Notes: generated by a model not told the origin, from the letters alone. Counted from the first letter of the stretch, positions 1 through 7,031 are shown. The stretch is 11,508 nt of DNA from Clostridia bacterium (GCA_900753285.1 CAADYN010000206.1:1-11508); one strand, 5' to 3'. A program made the numbers and translations.

Positions 1-73
1 CGCCGAGATTTCCTCTCCTGCAGCTGCCGCTGTATTATTAACTTAAAGCCGGTTCAGCCTCGCGGAACGCTTA

Positions 74-1708
74 TTAATACATTCCGCCCATGCCGCCGCC
101 CATTCCACCTGCTGCGGGAGCCGGTTCGGGTTCGGGCTTGCTTACTACGAGCGCTTCTGTCGTAAGAACTGTGGATGCAACGGAGGAAGCGTTCTGGAGT
201 GCGGAACGTGTAACCTTTGTCGGGTCAACGATACCGTTTTCGATCATGTCAACATACTGCTCTGTGTATGCGTTGAAGCCGTAGCCCTTCTTGCCGGAAG
301 CCTTTATCTTGTCGACAACAACGGAGCCTTCAAAGCCTGCGTTTTCAGCTATCTGACGAACGGGAGCTTCAAGAGCCTTAACTACGATTGCTACGCCTGT
401 CTTTTCGTCGCCTTCTACTGTGTCGAGAAGAGCTGCAACATCGTCGATTACGTTAACGTATGCAGTACCGCCGCCGGCTACGATGCCTTCTTCAACAGCC
501 GCACGTGTAGCGTTGAGAGCGTCTTCGATACGGAGCTTCTTTTCTTTCATTTCGGTTTCGGTAGCAGCGCCGACCTTGATTACTGCAACACCGCCGGAGA
601 GCTTTGCAAGTCTTTCCTGGAGCTTCTCACGGTCGAAGTCAGAGGTTGTGGTTTCGATAGCGGACTTGATCTGGGAGATACGAGCCTTGATAGCTTCGGA
701 GTCGCCTGCACCGCCTACGATGATGGTGTTGTCCTTGTTAACCTTAACCTGACGAGCGTGACCGAGCTGATCAACCGTTGTTTCCTTGAGTTCAAGACCG
801 AGTTCGTCGCAGATTACTTCGCCGCCTGTGAGGATAGCGATATCACGGAGCATTTCCTTACGTCTGTCGCCAAAGCCCGGAGCCTTTACTGCAACGCAGG
901 TGAATGTGCCGCGGAGCTTGTTGAGCACGAGAGTTGTAAGAGCTTCGCCTTCAACGTCTTCTGCGATGATGAGGAGCTTCTTGCCTGCCTGAACGATCTG
1001 CTCGAGGAGGGGAAGGATTTCCTGAACGTTGGAGATCTTCTTATCTGTGATGAGGATGAGAGCGTCGTCAAGAACTGCTTCCATCTTGTCTGTGTCTGTA
1101 GCCATGTAGGGGGAGAGATAGCCGCGGTCGAACTGCATACCTTCAACAACTTCGCTGTAGGTTTCAGCGGACTTGGACTCTTCTACTGTGATAACGCCGT
1201 CGGCTGTAACCTTTTCCATAGCGTCTGCAATGAGAGTACCGATAACTTCGTCGCCTGCGGAGATTGTGCCGACTCTTGCGATGTCTTCCTTGCCGCTTAC
1301 GGGTTTGGATGCAGCCTTAAGAGAAGCGACAGCAGTGTCAACAGCCTTCTGGATACCCTTGCGGATTACCATCGGGTTTGCGCCTGCGGTAACGTTCTTC
1401 ATGCCCTCGTGGATGAATGCCTGAGCGAGAAGTGTAGCGGTTGTTGTACCGTCGCCGGCAGCATCGTTGGTCTTTGTAGCAACTTCACGAACAAGCTGTG
1501 CGCCCATGTTTTCAGCGCCGTCTTCAAGTTCGATTTCCTTAGCGATTGTTACGCCGTCGTTTGTGATAAGGGGAGTGCCGTACTTCTTGTCGAGGACTAC
1601 GTTTCTGCCCTTAGGTCCGAGTGTGATTTTAACTGTATCAGCGAGCTTGTCAACGCCTCTGATAAGCGCGTTTCTTGCTTCGATTCCGTAAAGAATATCC
1701 TTTGCCAT
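74..1708 (-). CDS. groEL: Chaperonin GroEL (Hsp60, 60 kDa subunit)
   Basis: This is the cytoplasmic ATP-driven chaperonin that encloses unfolded proteins in a double seven-membered ring capped by GroES. The 544-residue product is full length for the family. It has the N-terminal ATP-binding segment (TLGPKGRNV near 29-37, DGTTTAT near 86-92 with the catalytic-type Asp86), the class signature AAVEEGIVAGGG, preceded by the IEDAL segment that carries the second catalytic Asp, and a Gly/Met-rich tail ending GGMGGMY. The ATG at 1708 follows a good AAGGAGATG ribosome binding site. The gene ends in tandem TAA stops (71-76). It lies 37 bases after groES with no promoter between, so the two are co-transcribed and controlled by the CIRCE upstream of groES. 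No convincing terminator is visible in the 70 bases that remain downstream. Confidence 0.99.
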   Translation of the reverse strand: MAKDILYGIEARNALIRGVDKLADTVKITLGPKGRNVVLDKKYGTPLITNDGVTIAKEIELEDGAENMGAQLVREVATKTNDAAGDGTTTATLLAQAFIHEGMKNVTAGANPMVIRKGIQKAVDTAVASLKAASKPVSGKEDIARVGTISAGDEVIGTLIADAMEKVTADGVITVEESKSAETYSEVVEGMQFDRGYLSPYMATDTDKMEAVLDDALILITDKKISNVQEILPLLEQIVQAGKKLLIIAEDVEGEALTTLVLNKLRGTFTCVAVKAPGFGDRRKEMLRDIAILTGGEVICDELGLELKETTVDQLGHARQVKVNKDNTIIVGGAGDSEAIKARISQIKSAIETTTSDFDREKLQERLAKLSGGVAVIKVGAATETEMKEKKLRIEDALNATRAAVEEGIVAGGGTAYVNVIDDVAALLDTVEGDEKTGVAIVVKALEAPVRQIAENAGFEGSVVVDKIKASGKKGYGFNAYTEQYVDMIENGIVDPTKVTRSALQNASSVASTVLTTEALVVSKPEPEPAPAAGGMGGGMGGMY

Positions 1709-1745
1709 ATATATGCATCTCCTTCGATTATTTACTTAAAATTAA

Positions 1746-2030
1746 TTACTCAACGATAGCGAGGATGTCGCTCTGTCTTACGATATTGTATTCGGTGCCG
1801 TCGCACTTTACTTCTGTTCCGGCATACTTGCTTGTGATTACCTTGTCGCCGACCTTAACAGTCATAACGACTTCCTTGCCGTCAACAATACCGCCGGGAC
1901 CTACTGCGATAACTTCCGCTACCTGCGGCTTTTCCTTAGCTGCGCCGGGAAGAACGATACCGGTCTTTGTGGTTTCTTCGGCTTCTATGAGTTTAACTAC
2001 TACTCTGTCTGCAAGAGGTTTGAGTGTCAT
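1746..2030 (-). CDS. groES: Co-chaperonin GroES (Hsp10)
   Basis: GroES is the heptameric lid that binds GroEL and closes the folding chamber. The 94-residue product begins MTLKPLADRVVVK and carries the mobile loop (EETTKTGIVLPG, residues 18-29) whose hydrophobic part docks on GroEL, followed by the beta-barrel segments (VIAVGPG and VGDKVITSKYAGTEV). The ATG at 2030 was chosen over an in-frame ATG 19 codons upstream. It matches the family N-terminus and has an AGGAG site just before it, whereas the longer version would start inside the CIRCE-proximal leader with an unrelated sequence. It is the first gene of the groES-groEL operon. The predicted leader is about 80 bases and holds the CIRCE element. 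Confidence 0.98.
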   Translation of the reverse strand: MTLKPLADRVVVKLIEAEETTKTGIVLPGAAKEKPQVAEVIAVGPGGIVDGKEVVMTVKVGDKVITSKYAGTEVKCDGTEYNIVRQSDILAIVE

Positions 2031-2080
2031 AATAATAACTCCTTTTTCTATGATAAAGATGTTTGTAACAAATTTATGTG

Positions 2081-2107
2081 TTAGCACTCAATTCGGTTGA
2101 CTGCTAA
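2081..2107 (-). promoter_or_regulatory. CIRCE operator (HrcA binding site) of groESL
   Basis: This is an inverted repeat of the form TTAGCACTC-N9-GAGTGCTAA. On the plus strand it reads TTAGCACTC, nine bases, GACTGCTAA, so 17 of 18 arm positions match the consensus; the one change (G to C) breaks one base pair of the symmetry. It lies just downstream of the predicted transcription start and about 50 bases before the groES start codon. CIRCE is the known target of the HrcA repressor, whose activity depends on GroEL, so heat or misfolded protein should derepress the operon. The identification is secure; HrcA itself is not encoded here. Confidence 0.96.
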
Positions 2108-2119
2108 CCTTATGCTCAT

Positions 2120-2148
2120 ATTGTAACCCTATTGAAAGAAAAAATCAA
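2120..2148 (-). promoter_or_regulatory. Vegetative promoter of groESL
   Basis: Reading the minus strand, a -35 box TTGATT (2143-2148) is followed by 17 bases and a -10 box TACAAT (2120-2125). The start point would fall near 2113, so the CIRCE (2081-2107) sits at the very start of the transcript, the usual arrangement for HrcA repression of a SigA-type promoter. The boxes match the consensus at four and five of six positions. Confidence 0.85.
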
Positions 2149-2326
2149 GTGTTTTTTTGGAGAGTTTACATTTTATTAACATTTATTTTTATAGCACCCT
2201 CCCGCCGCGTCTGCTAAAAATGAAGAAAAAAAGCCAACCGTGCCAAAATCGCGCCCATGAGTCGTATAACTCAGTCGTGACGCTGCTTTTCGCACAGTCA
2301 GCTTTACATATTACTTAAAATTAATC

Positions 2327-3253
2327 TCAGCCTACGTAAGGTGAGCCGTCGATGGTAACGGTGCAGGCGTCGTTTCTCGTTATCTCAGCCGCGTCGAGAG
2401 CGTTGTCCTGAGCTTCGATAGACACTGATCCCGCGTTGAACTTGATGGAGCCGGCGCACTTGATACCGTTGTTGATGGACTGGATAACAGTTTCGCCGCC
2501 GTTTACGGTGATTCTCGAAACCGCCTGAACAGCCTCGTCCTCGGAGTAGATATTCAGCTTGCCGCCGTTTATCTCAACGTAGCCGACAAGCTCGCTTTCG
2601 GTATTGTTCGACTTGATTCCGTCGCCGATAGCGTGAATGTCAAGCGTTCCGCCGTTTATCACGAGGTAGTCCTTGCCCTTGATTCCGTGAGCGGCAGCGT
2701 TAATCTCATATTCGCCGCCTTCTATCTTGAGTCCGTCTTTGGAATAAATACCGCCGGCATAGTTACCGTTCACAACGAGCTTGCCGGCTCCTGCTAAGGT
2801 GAGGTCTTCCTTTGAGAAGATTGCGGCGTCGGGTTCGTCGTCCGTGGGCTTATCGAAGACATAGCTTGTGCCGTCGGTTACAGTGTTCACCGTGCCTTCG
2901 TAGAGCGTTATAACAGCCTCTGTGGCGTTCTTTATTACTATGCAGGAGCTGTCGTTGTTGGTAATGGTTGCGCCGTTCAGAACAAGATTAAGCTCGCCTG
3001 CGTCAACACAGTCAACGTAAATCTGACCGTCGTCGAGTGTACCGGACACTGCGTATGTTCCTGCTCTAGTGATGGTTATCTTATTGTTCTCGTCTATGTA
3101 AACGGTTTCGGAGTCGCATTCGGCAGTCGCACCGTTCAGCTTAATCTCGGTCGCGTGTTTCAGTATTGAATCCTCGCCGCCGGAGCATGAAGTAAGGAGT
3201 ATGGGAGTAACTAAAGCCGCAGCCGCTAAGATTGCAATAAGTTTCTTTTTCAT
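2327..3253 (-). CDS. Lipoprotein with Cthe_2159-type carbohydrate-binding beta-helix domain
   Basis: This predicted 308-residue surface lipoprotein starts with MKKK, a hydrophobic stretch (5-20) and a lipobox LTSC with the lipidated Cys at 23. From about residue 150 it shows a repeat of roughly 22 residues built on strand-(N/E)GG-strand: KIEGGEYEI, VINGGTLDI, EINGGKLNI, TVNGGETVI and a weaker FNAGSVSI. Three of these are followed by a Gly-Ile-Lys turn. This pattern is that of the carbohydrate-binding family named after Clostridium thermocellum Cthe_2159, a parallel beta-helix reported to bind cellulose and acidic sugars; the ligand here is unknown. The ATG at 3253 gives the signal peptide directly, whereas the longer in-frame start adds 32 residues before it. 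The ribosome site (GGCGGA, 12 bases away) is weak. The gene is monocistronic, with its own promoter and a terminator before it. No clear terminator was found in 2149-2326. Confidence 0.85.
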   Translation of the reverse strand: MKKKLIAILAAAALVTPILLTSCSGGEDSILKHATEIKLNGATAECDSETVYIDENNKITITRAGTYAVSGTLDDGQIYVDCVDAGELNLVLNGATITNNDSSCIVIKNATEAVITLYEGTVNTVTDGTSYVFDKPTDDEPDAAIFSKEDLTLAGAGKLVVNGNYAGGIYSKDGLKIEGGEYEINAAAHGIKGKDYLVINGGTLDIHAIGDGIKSNNTESELVGYVEINGGKLNIYSEDEAVQAVSRITVNGGETVIQSINNGIKCAGSIKFNAGSVSIEAQDNALDAAEITRNDACTVTIDGSPYVG

Positions 3254-3328
3254 TTTATCATAAATTCCGCCGCTGTAACGTGCAAAACAGACAAACAGAA
3301 TATCCTTTCGCAAAATTGTGTGAATTTT

Positions 3329-3343
3329 CCACCGAATCAGTGG
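3329..3343 (-). other. Small hairpin at the predicted 5' end of the lipoprotein mRNA
   Basis: On the minus strand the 15 bases read CCACTG-ATT-CGGTGG. They form a six-pair stem (one U-G pair) with a three-base loop, beginning about eight bases after the predicted start of transcription. There is no U-run after it, so it is not a terminator. A role in 5'-end mRNA stability is inference. Confidence 0.4.
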
Positions 3344-3356
3344 TGTCAATATATGA

Positions 3357-3385
3357 ATTATACACTAATTCACAAAGAATGTCAA
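3357..3385 (-). promoter_or_regulatory. Consensus SigA promoter of the lipoprotein gene
   Basis: The minus strand carries a perfect TTGACA (3380-3385), a 17-base spacer and a perfect TATAAT (3357-3362). The start point would be near 3350, giving a leader of about 97 bases before the ATG at 3253. The promoter lies about 30 bases beyond the terminator of the ribosomal unit, so the lipoprotein gene is an independent and potentially strongly transcribed unit. Confidence 0.9.
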
Positions 3386-3417
3386 GAGAATTCTGCGACT
3401 TTCACAAAATTATAAAT

Positions 3418-3457
3418 AAAAAACCGCACGCAAAGCCTGAAAGAGCAAAACGTGCGG
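3418..3457 (-). terminator. Rho-independent terminator after rplQ
   Basis: On the minus strand a seven-pair GC-rich stem (CCGCACG / CGTGCGG) encloses a 20-base loop and is followed directly by six U residues. It lies 40 bases after the rplQ stop and marks the end of the infA-to-rplQ unit. In the plus direction there is no U-run, so it works for the minus strand only. The large loop makes it somewhat atypical. Confidence 0.8.
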
Positions 3458-3496
3458 AATTATTCAATTAAGATTCATTCAGATGAACGACCGTAA

Positions 3497-3859
3497 TTAT
3501 TCAGCCTTCTTATCAGCGTCAACGAGCTTGATTATAGCCATTTCAGCAGCGTCACCGCGGCGCGGTCCGAGCTTGTAGATCTGAGTATAACCACCGTTTC
3601 TGTCAGCGTAAGCCGGAGCGACCTCGTCAAAGAGCTTTTTAACAACGTCTTCCTTGGTGATGAATGCAAGAGCCTGGCGGCGGCTTGCGAGAGTATTCTT
3701 TTTGCCAAGGGTTATCATCTTTTCGGCGAGAGAGCGTACTTCCTTCGCTCTGGTAAGGGTTGTCTCGATTGAACCGTTTTCAATGAGATATGTTACCATA
3801 CCGCGAAGCATAGCATTTCTGTGCGCTGTCGGTCTGCCGAGTTTTCTGGTACCGGGCAT
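3497..3859 (-). CDS. rplQ: 50S ribosomal protein L17
   Basis: L17 is a large-subunit protein near the peptide exit tunnel. The 120-residue product has the standard start MPGTRKLGRPTAHRNAMLRG, the helix SLAEKMITLGKK and the C-terminal block GGYTQIYKLGPRRGDAAEMAIIKL. Length and sequence are normal for Gram-positives. The ATG at 3859 follows a strong AAAGGAGG site nine bases upstream. It is the last gene of the alpha cluster, as is usual, but a 130-base spacer separates it from rpoA, and the terminator follows 40 bases after its stop. The ECF transporter and truA genes that often follow rplQ in Firmicutes are absent. Confidence 0.99.
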   Translation of the reverse strand: MPGTRKLGRPTAHRNAMLRGMVTYLIENGSIETTLTRAKEVRSLAEKMITLGKKNTLASRRQALAFITKEDVVKKLFDEVAPAYADRNGGYTQIYKLGPRRGDAAEMAIIKLVDADKKAE

Positions 3860-3989
3860 GATCCATGTCCTCCTTTTGCAAAACTGTTTTCACCGTGTTT
3901 CAGGCGAACTGTATCAATATTTTGTTGGATTTTGTGTTTATTGAGTTATTCGAGAGCTTATAGTCTTGACTTATCCGAGTGGGAATATC

Positions 3990-4961
3990 TTATTCGTCGT
4001 CCTTCTTGAGTTCAAGACCGAGAGAATGAAGCTTCTCGATAACTTCTTCAAGCGATTTTTTACCGAGGTTACGAACCTTCATCATTTCATCCTCGGTTCT
4101 GTTGATCAAATCTTCAACGGTATCGATGCCCGCGCGCTTCAGGCAGTTAAAGCTGCGCACAGACATGTCAAGCTCCTCAATGGTCATCTCAAGGACTCTT
4201 TCTTTTACAGTTTCCTCGCGTTCAACCATGATCTCCGCATTCTTTGCTTCGTCGGATAAATCGACAAACAAATTGAGATGTTCGTTGAGTATCTTGGCTC
4301 CTAATGAAATCGCTTCTTTGGCTAAAATTACGCCGTTGGTGAGCACTTCAAGCGTGAGCTTATCATAATCGGTGCTGCTTCCGACACGTGTATTTTCAAC
4401 CGTGTAGTTTACATTGTGAACAGGAGTGTATATCGAATCTGTAAATATAGTGCCTACGGGCGCAGATACACCCTGGCTGTTCTGCTGATAGAGCTGCTTA
4501 TTCTTTTCCTGAGAAACATATCCTCTGCCGTGGTCGAATGTCAGCTCCATGTAGAAGCGCACATTGTTTTCAACGGTAGCAATGTGAAAATCAGGGTTAA
4601 GGATCTCTATGTCAGAATCCTGCTTGATGTCGCCCGCTGTGATATCGCACGCGCCGGTTGTGTCTATAACGACAGTCTTCGGTCCGTCCGTATGCAGCTT
4701 GGCTGTGATGCCCTTTACATTCAGAACTATCTCGGGAACGTCTTCCTTGACACCGGGAATGGTAGTCATTTCGTGGAGTACGCCGTCGATTTTGATGGAT
4801 GTTACGGCAACACCGGGCAGTGAGCTGAGAAGCACTCTCCGCAGTGAATTTCCGAGGGTAATACCGTAGCCTCTCTCAAGCGGCTCGATAATAAACTTTC
4901 CGTTTCTTCCGTCTTCGCTTAAATTTATAGTCGCAATATTCGGCTTTTCTATTTCTATCAT
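3990..4961 (-). CDS. rpoA: DNA-directed RNA polymerase subunit alpha
   Basis: Alpha dimerises to nucleate RNA polymerase assembly and contacts UP elements and activators. The 323-residue product holds the N-terminal assembly domain (residues about 1-230; GYGITLGNSLRRVLLSSLPG at 31-50 is the dimerisation core) and a C-terminal helix-hairpin-helix domain. In the latter, MSVRSFNCLKRAGI (266-279) and NLGKKSL (298-304) form the DNA-binding surface; Arg269 corresponds to E. coli Arg265. The ATG at 4961 has a GGAGGG site. It follows rpsD after an unusually long 168-base spacer without a recognisable promoter, and precedes rplQ. Confidence 0.99.
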   Translation of the reverse strand: MIEIEKPNIATINLSEDGRNGKFIIEPLERGYGITLGNSLRRVLLSSLPGVAVTSIKIDGVLHEMTTIPGVKEDVPEIVLNVKGITAKLHTDGPKTVVIDTTGACDITAGDIKQDSDIEILNPDFHIATVENNVRFYMELTFDHGRGYVSQEKNKQLYQQNSQGVSAPVGTIFTDSIYTPVHNVNYTVENTRVGSSTDYDKLTLEVLTNGVILAKEAISLGAKILNEHLNLFVDLSDEAKNAEIMVEREETVKERVLEMTIEELDMSVRSFNCLKRAGIDTVEDLINRTEDEMMKVRNLGKKSLEEVIEKLHSLGLELKKDDE

Positions 4962-5129
4962 TAAATAATAACCCTCCGTCTATGATTTTTGCCAAATCCA
5001 CATTGTAGTATTCTTCTTCGGAATATAGTAGGTTTTCGCAAAATGGCTGTGAGATTTTGCCTCCGCGGAATCGTAATAACTGCCCAGAGGAATTCCGTTT
5101 TGATCCGGCAATTCTCCCACTGTAGGTTA

Positions 5130-5756
5130 TTACTTGGAGTAAAGTTCGATGATGAGCTGTTCTTCGAACGGGAAGTCGACGTCTTCTCTCTTGGGAAGAG
5201 CTACAACCTTTGCGGAAAGATCAGCTTTGTTAGCCTCGAGCCACTTCGGAACTACTGCTGTTTCCATCTGTTCTGCGAGAGCCTTGAACTTTTCGGAACC
5301 CTTGCTCTTTTCCTTCAGCGCAATAACGTCGCCCTGCTTGCAGATGATGGACGGAATGTCAACCTTCTTGCCGTTGAGAGTGAAGTGTGCGTGACGAACG
5401 AACTGACGGGCTTCCTTACGGCTGGATGCGAGACCCATTCTGTATACGATATTGTCGAGTCTGAGTTCGAGAAGTGTGAGGAGGTTTTCACCTGCTACGC
5501 CTTCCTTATTATCGGCGATTTCGTAGTAGTTAAGGAACTGCTTTTCCTGAACACCGTAGTAACGACGAGCTGTCTGCTTTTCTCTGAGCTGGAGACCGTA
5601 TTCCTTTACGTTCTTACGACCTGCTCCGTGCTGTCCGGGAACTGTAGTACGACGTGCAACTGCGCACTTATCTGTGAGGCAGCGGTCGCCCTTGAGGAAC
5701 AGCTTTTTGCCTTCTCTGCGGCAGAGCTTGCAGGAAGGACCTGTATATCTTGCCAT
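5130..5756 (-). CDS. rpsD: 30S ribosomal protein S4 (zinc-binding form)
   Basis: S4 is a primary 16S rRNA binder that starts small-subunit assembly and is a translational repressor in several bacteria. The 208-residue product starts MARYTGPSCKLCRREG, with Cys9, Cys12, Cys26 and Cys31 forming the zinc knuckle of the C+ type of S4; Bacillus subtilis S4 lacks it. The S4 RNA-binding domain is visible as RLDNIVYRMGLASSRKEARQ and a following HFTLNGKKVDIPS. The ATG at 5756 follows AAGGAGG. It is 18 bases after rpsK, and ends in tandem TAA stops. Its place between rpsK and rpoA is typical of Clostridia. Confidence 0.99.
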   Translation of the reverse strand: MARYTGPSCKLCRREGKKLFLKGDRCLTDKCAVARRTTVPGQHGAGRKNVKEYGLQLREKQTARRYYGVQEKQFLNYYEIADNKEGVAGENLLTLLELRLDNIVYRMGLASSRKEARQFVRHAHFTLNGKKVDIPSIICKQGDVIALKEKSKGSEKFKALAEQMETAVVPKWLEANKADLSAKVVALPKREDVDFPFEEQLIIELYSK

Positions 5757-5774
5757 GTTTTCTTATCCTCCTTA

Positions 5775-6170
5775 TTATACTCTTCTGCGCTTAGGCGGAC
5801 GGCATCCGTTATGAGGGATCGGAGTTACGTCTTTGATAAGAGTAATGTTGAGTCCTGCTGTCTGGAGAGCACGAATAGCAGCTTCGCGTCCGTTGCCGGG
5901 ACCCTTTACATAAACTTCTACAGTCTTCATGCCGTGTTCCATAGCGCCCTTAGCTGCTGCTTCTGCTGCTGTCTGAGCCGCATAGGGAGTATTCTTACGG
6001 GAGCCCTTGAAGCCCTGTCCGCCGGAAGACGACCATGCTACTGTGTTGCCCTGTACGTCAGTGATTGTAACGATAGTGTTGTTGAAGGTCGAGCGGATGT
6101 GTGCGTGACCGGCTTCTATATTCTTACGGTCGCGGCGCTTCTTTATGACCTTCTTTACTGCTTTAGCCAT
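5775..6170 (-). CDS. rpsK: 30S ribosomal protein S11
   Basis: S11 forms part of the small-subunit platform and lines the mRNA path near the E site. The 131-residue product shows the family landmarks: a basic N-terminus, AHIRSTFNNTIVTITD, the SSGGQGFKGSRKNTPYAAQ loop, VKGPGNGREAAIRAL, and the basic tail HNGCRPPKRRRV. Length is normal. The ATG at 6170 is preceded by GAGAGG and AGGAG motifs. It is 18 bases from rpsM and from rpsD, and so is tightly co-transcribed. Confidence 0.99.
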   Translation of the reverse strand: MAKAVKKVIKKRRDRKNIEAGHAHIRSTFNNTIVTITDVQGNTVAWSSSGGQGFKGSRKNTPYAAQTAAEAAAKGAMEHGMKTVEVYVKGPGNGREAAIRALQTAGLNITLIKDVTPIPHNGCRPPKRRRV

Positions 6171-6188
6171 TAGATCCTCTCACTCCTT

Positions 6189-6557
6189 TTACTTCTTCTT
6201 ATTTGCGATTGTCTTTGCGGGACCTTTTCTTGTTCTCGCATTGGTCTTTGTTCTCTGTCCACGAACAGGAAGACCTTTTCTGTGTCTGATTCCGCGGTAG
6301 CAGTTGATTTCCACAAGTCTCTTGATGTTGAGAGCTACTTCACGGCGAAGTTCACCTTCAACTGTGTAGTGATTTTCGATCTCATCACGGAGCTTTGCGA
6401 TATCATCTTCTGTAAGATCCTTAGCTCTTGTGTCAGGATTGATTCCTGTAGCTGCGAGGATGTTCTTTGCACTCTTGGGACCGATACCGTAGATATAGGT
6501 CAGAGCGACTTCTACACGCTTTGCATTCGGAATGTCAACACCGGATATACGTGCCAT
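6189..6557 (-). CDS. rpsM: 30S ribosomal protein S13
   Basis: S13 sits in the head of the small subunit and contacts the large subunit and P-site tRNA through its C-terminal tail. The 122-residue product has the start MARISGVDIPNAKRVEVALTYIYGIG, the helix-two-turns-helix region, the signature RGIRHRKGLPVRGQRTKTNARTR (about 93-115) and a Lys-rich tail. The ATG at 6557 has an AGAGGTGG site. It follows rpmJ by 27 bases and begins the rpsM-rpsK-rpsD-rpoA-rplQ alpha series. Confidence 0.99.
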   Translation of the reverse strand: MARISGVDIPNAKRVEVALTYIYGIGPKSAKNILAATGINPDTRAKDLTEDDIAKLRDEIENHYTVEGELRREVALNIKRLVEINCYRGIRHRKGLPVRGQRTKTNARTRKGPAKTIANKKK

Positions 6558-6584
6558 TTACGTTTTCCACCTCTCTTTAAAGTT

Positions 6585-6698
6585 TTAACCCTGTCTCTGC
6601 TTGTGCTTGGGATTCTCGCAGATGACCATTACATGACCATGACGCTTGATTATCTTGCACTTTTCGCAGATTTTCTTTACGGAAGGCTTTACTTTCAC
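6585..6698 (-). CDS. rpmJ: 50S ribosomal protein L36 (zinc-binding form), GTG start
   Basis: This is the smallest large-subunit protein, 37 residues. Translating the minus strand from 6698 gives an N-terminus MKVKPSVKKICEKCKI and a C-terminus ENPKHKQRQG. Cys11, Cys14, Cys27 and His32 form the zinc ribbon of the C+ type. The start codon is GTG. An in-frame TAA lies three codons upstream, so no ATG start is possible, and an AAAGGTGG site is correctly placed nine bases before it. It is in the standard position between infA and rpsM. Confidence 0.97.
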   Translation of the reverse strand: MKVKPSVKKICEKCKIIKRHGHVMVICENPKHKQRQG

Positions 6699-6777
6699 AG
6701 TATTTTACCACCTTTCTTATTTTACCGAGCTGAGCCGCAGACTTTTTACATCCACAGCTTTATTATGACATACCCGC

Positions 6778-6999
6778 TCAGTTCTTGGTACGCCACGTGA
6801 TTCTTCCCTTGGACGGGTCATATATCGAAACTTCCACTGTGACCTTGTCGCCGGGTAGTATCCTGATATAATTCATCCTCAGCTTGCCCGAAATATGCGC
6901 TGTAACGATCATATCATTCGGCAGCTTGACCTTGAAGGTAGCGTTCGGCAGTGCTTCAACCACAACCCCTTCAAATTCTATAACGTCATCCTTCGGCAA
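6778..6999 (-). CDS. infA: Translation initiation factor IF-1, TTG start
   Basis: IF-1 binds the A site of the small subunit during initiation and tunes start-site selection with IF-2 and IF-3. The 73-residue product is a single OB-fold domain with the family blocks DVIEFEGVVVEALPNATFKV, AHISGKLRMNYIRILPGDKV and YDPSKGRITWR, and is normal in length. The start codon is TTG (6997-6999), with GGGAGG nine bases upstream. No in-frame ATG or GTG exists at the expected N-terminus. A near-consensus promoter (7056-7085) lies just upstream, so infA is the first gene of a unit that runs to rplQ. A 79-base spacer separates it from rpmJ. Confidence 0.98.
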   Translation of the reverse strand: MPKDDVIEFEGVVVEALPNATFKVKLPNDMIVTAHISGKLRMNYIRILPGDKVTVEVSIYDPSKGRITWRTKN

Positions 7000-7031
7000 A
7001 CAGTTTTTCCTCCCTGATCGCAGAAATATTT

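Noticed and set aside
1..70. Possible groEL terminator or start of another gene
   Set aside because: Only short four-pair stems without a U-run are visible, and a GGAGAGG motif near the edge has no start codon inside the window.
758..1759. A 333-codon open frame on the plus strand, antisense to groEL
   Set aside because: It is in exact codon register with groEL, so stops appear only where groEL uses TTA, CTA or TCA, codons that highly expressed genes avoid. The translation is Cys-rich and resembles no family, and groEL is certain.
2129..2182. 17-codon reading frame (MLIKCKLSKK...) upstream of groES on the minus strand, behind a GGGAGGG motif
   Set aside because: The motif is about 17 bases from the ATG, the frame overlaps the groESL promoter, and it would lie upstream of the groESL start point.
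2221..2273. Possible terminator for the lipoprotein gene: a T7 run (2226-2232, minus strand) and a TGAGT/ACTCA hairpin (2258-2273)
   Set aside because: The T-run is not preceded by a usable stem, and the five-pair hairpin is about 25 bases upstream of it. No combination gives a convincing rho-independent terminator.
3297..5044. The word ATTTTGCGAAA followed by ATATTC in the lipoprotein leader (about 3297-3316) and the rpsD-rpoA spacer (about 5020-5044), with a weaker copy near 3389-3412
   Set aside because: Match length is only 11 bases in AT-rich spacer and the spacing differs between copies, so chance is enough to explain it.
4989..6173. A 394-codon plus-strand open frame spanning rpsK, rpsD and the rpoA spacer
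   Set aside because: Same explanation: it is in register with both rpsD and rpsK, which avoid TTA, CTA and TCA. It has no ribosome site or recognisable domain.
6699..6777. TGAGC/GCTCA pairing in the infA-rpmJ spacer
   Set aside because: Five pairs across a loop of roughly 40 bases with no supporting inner stem; not distinguishable from chance.
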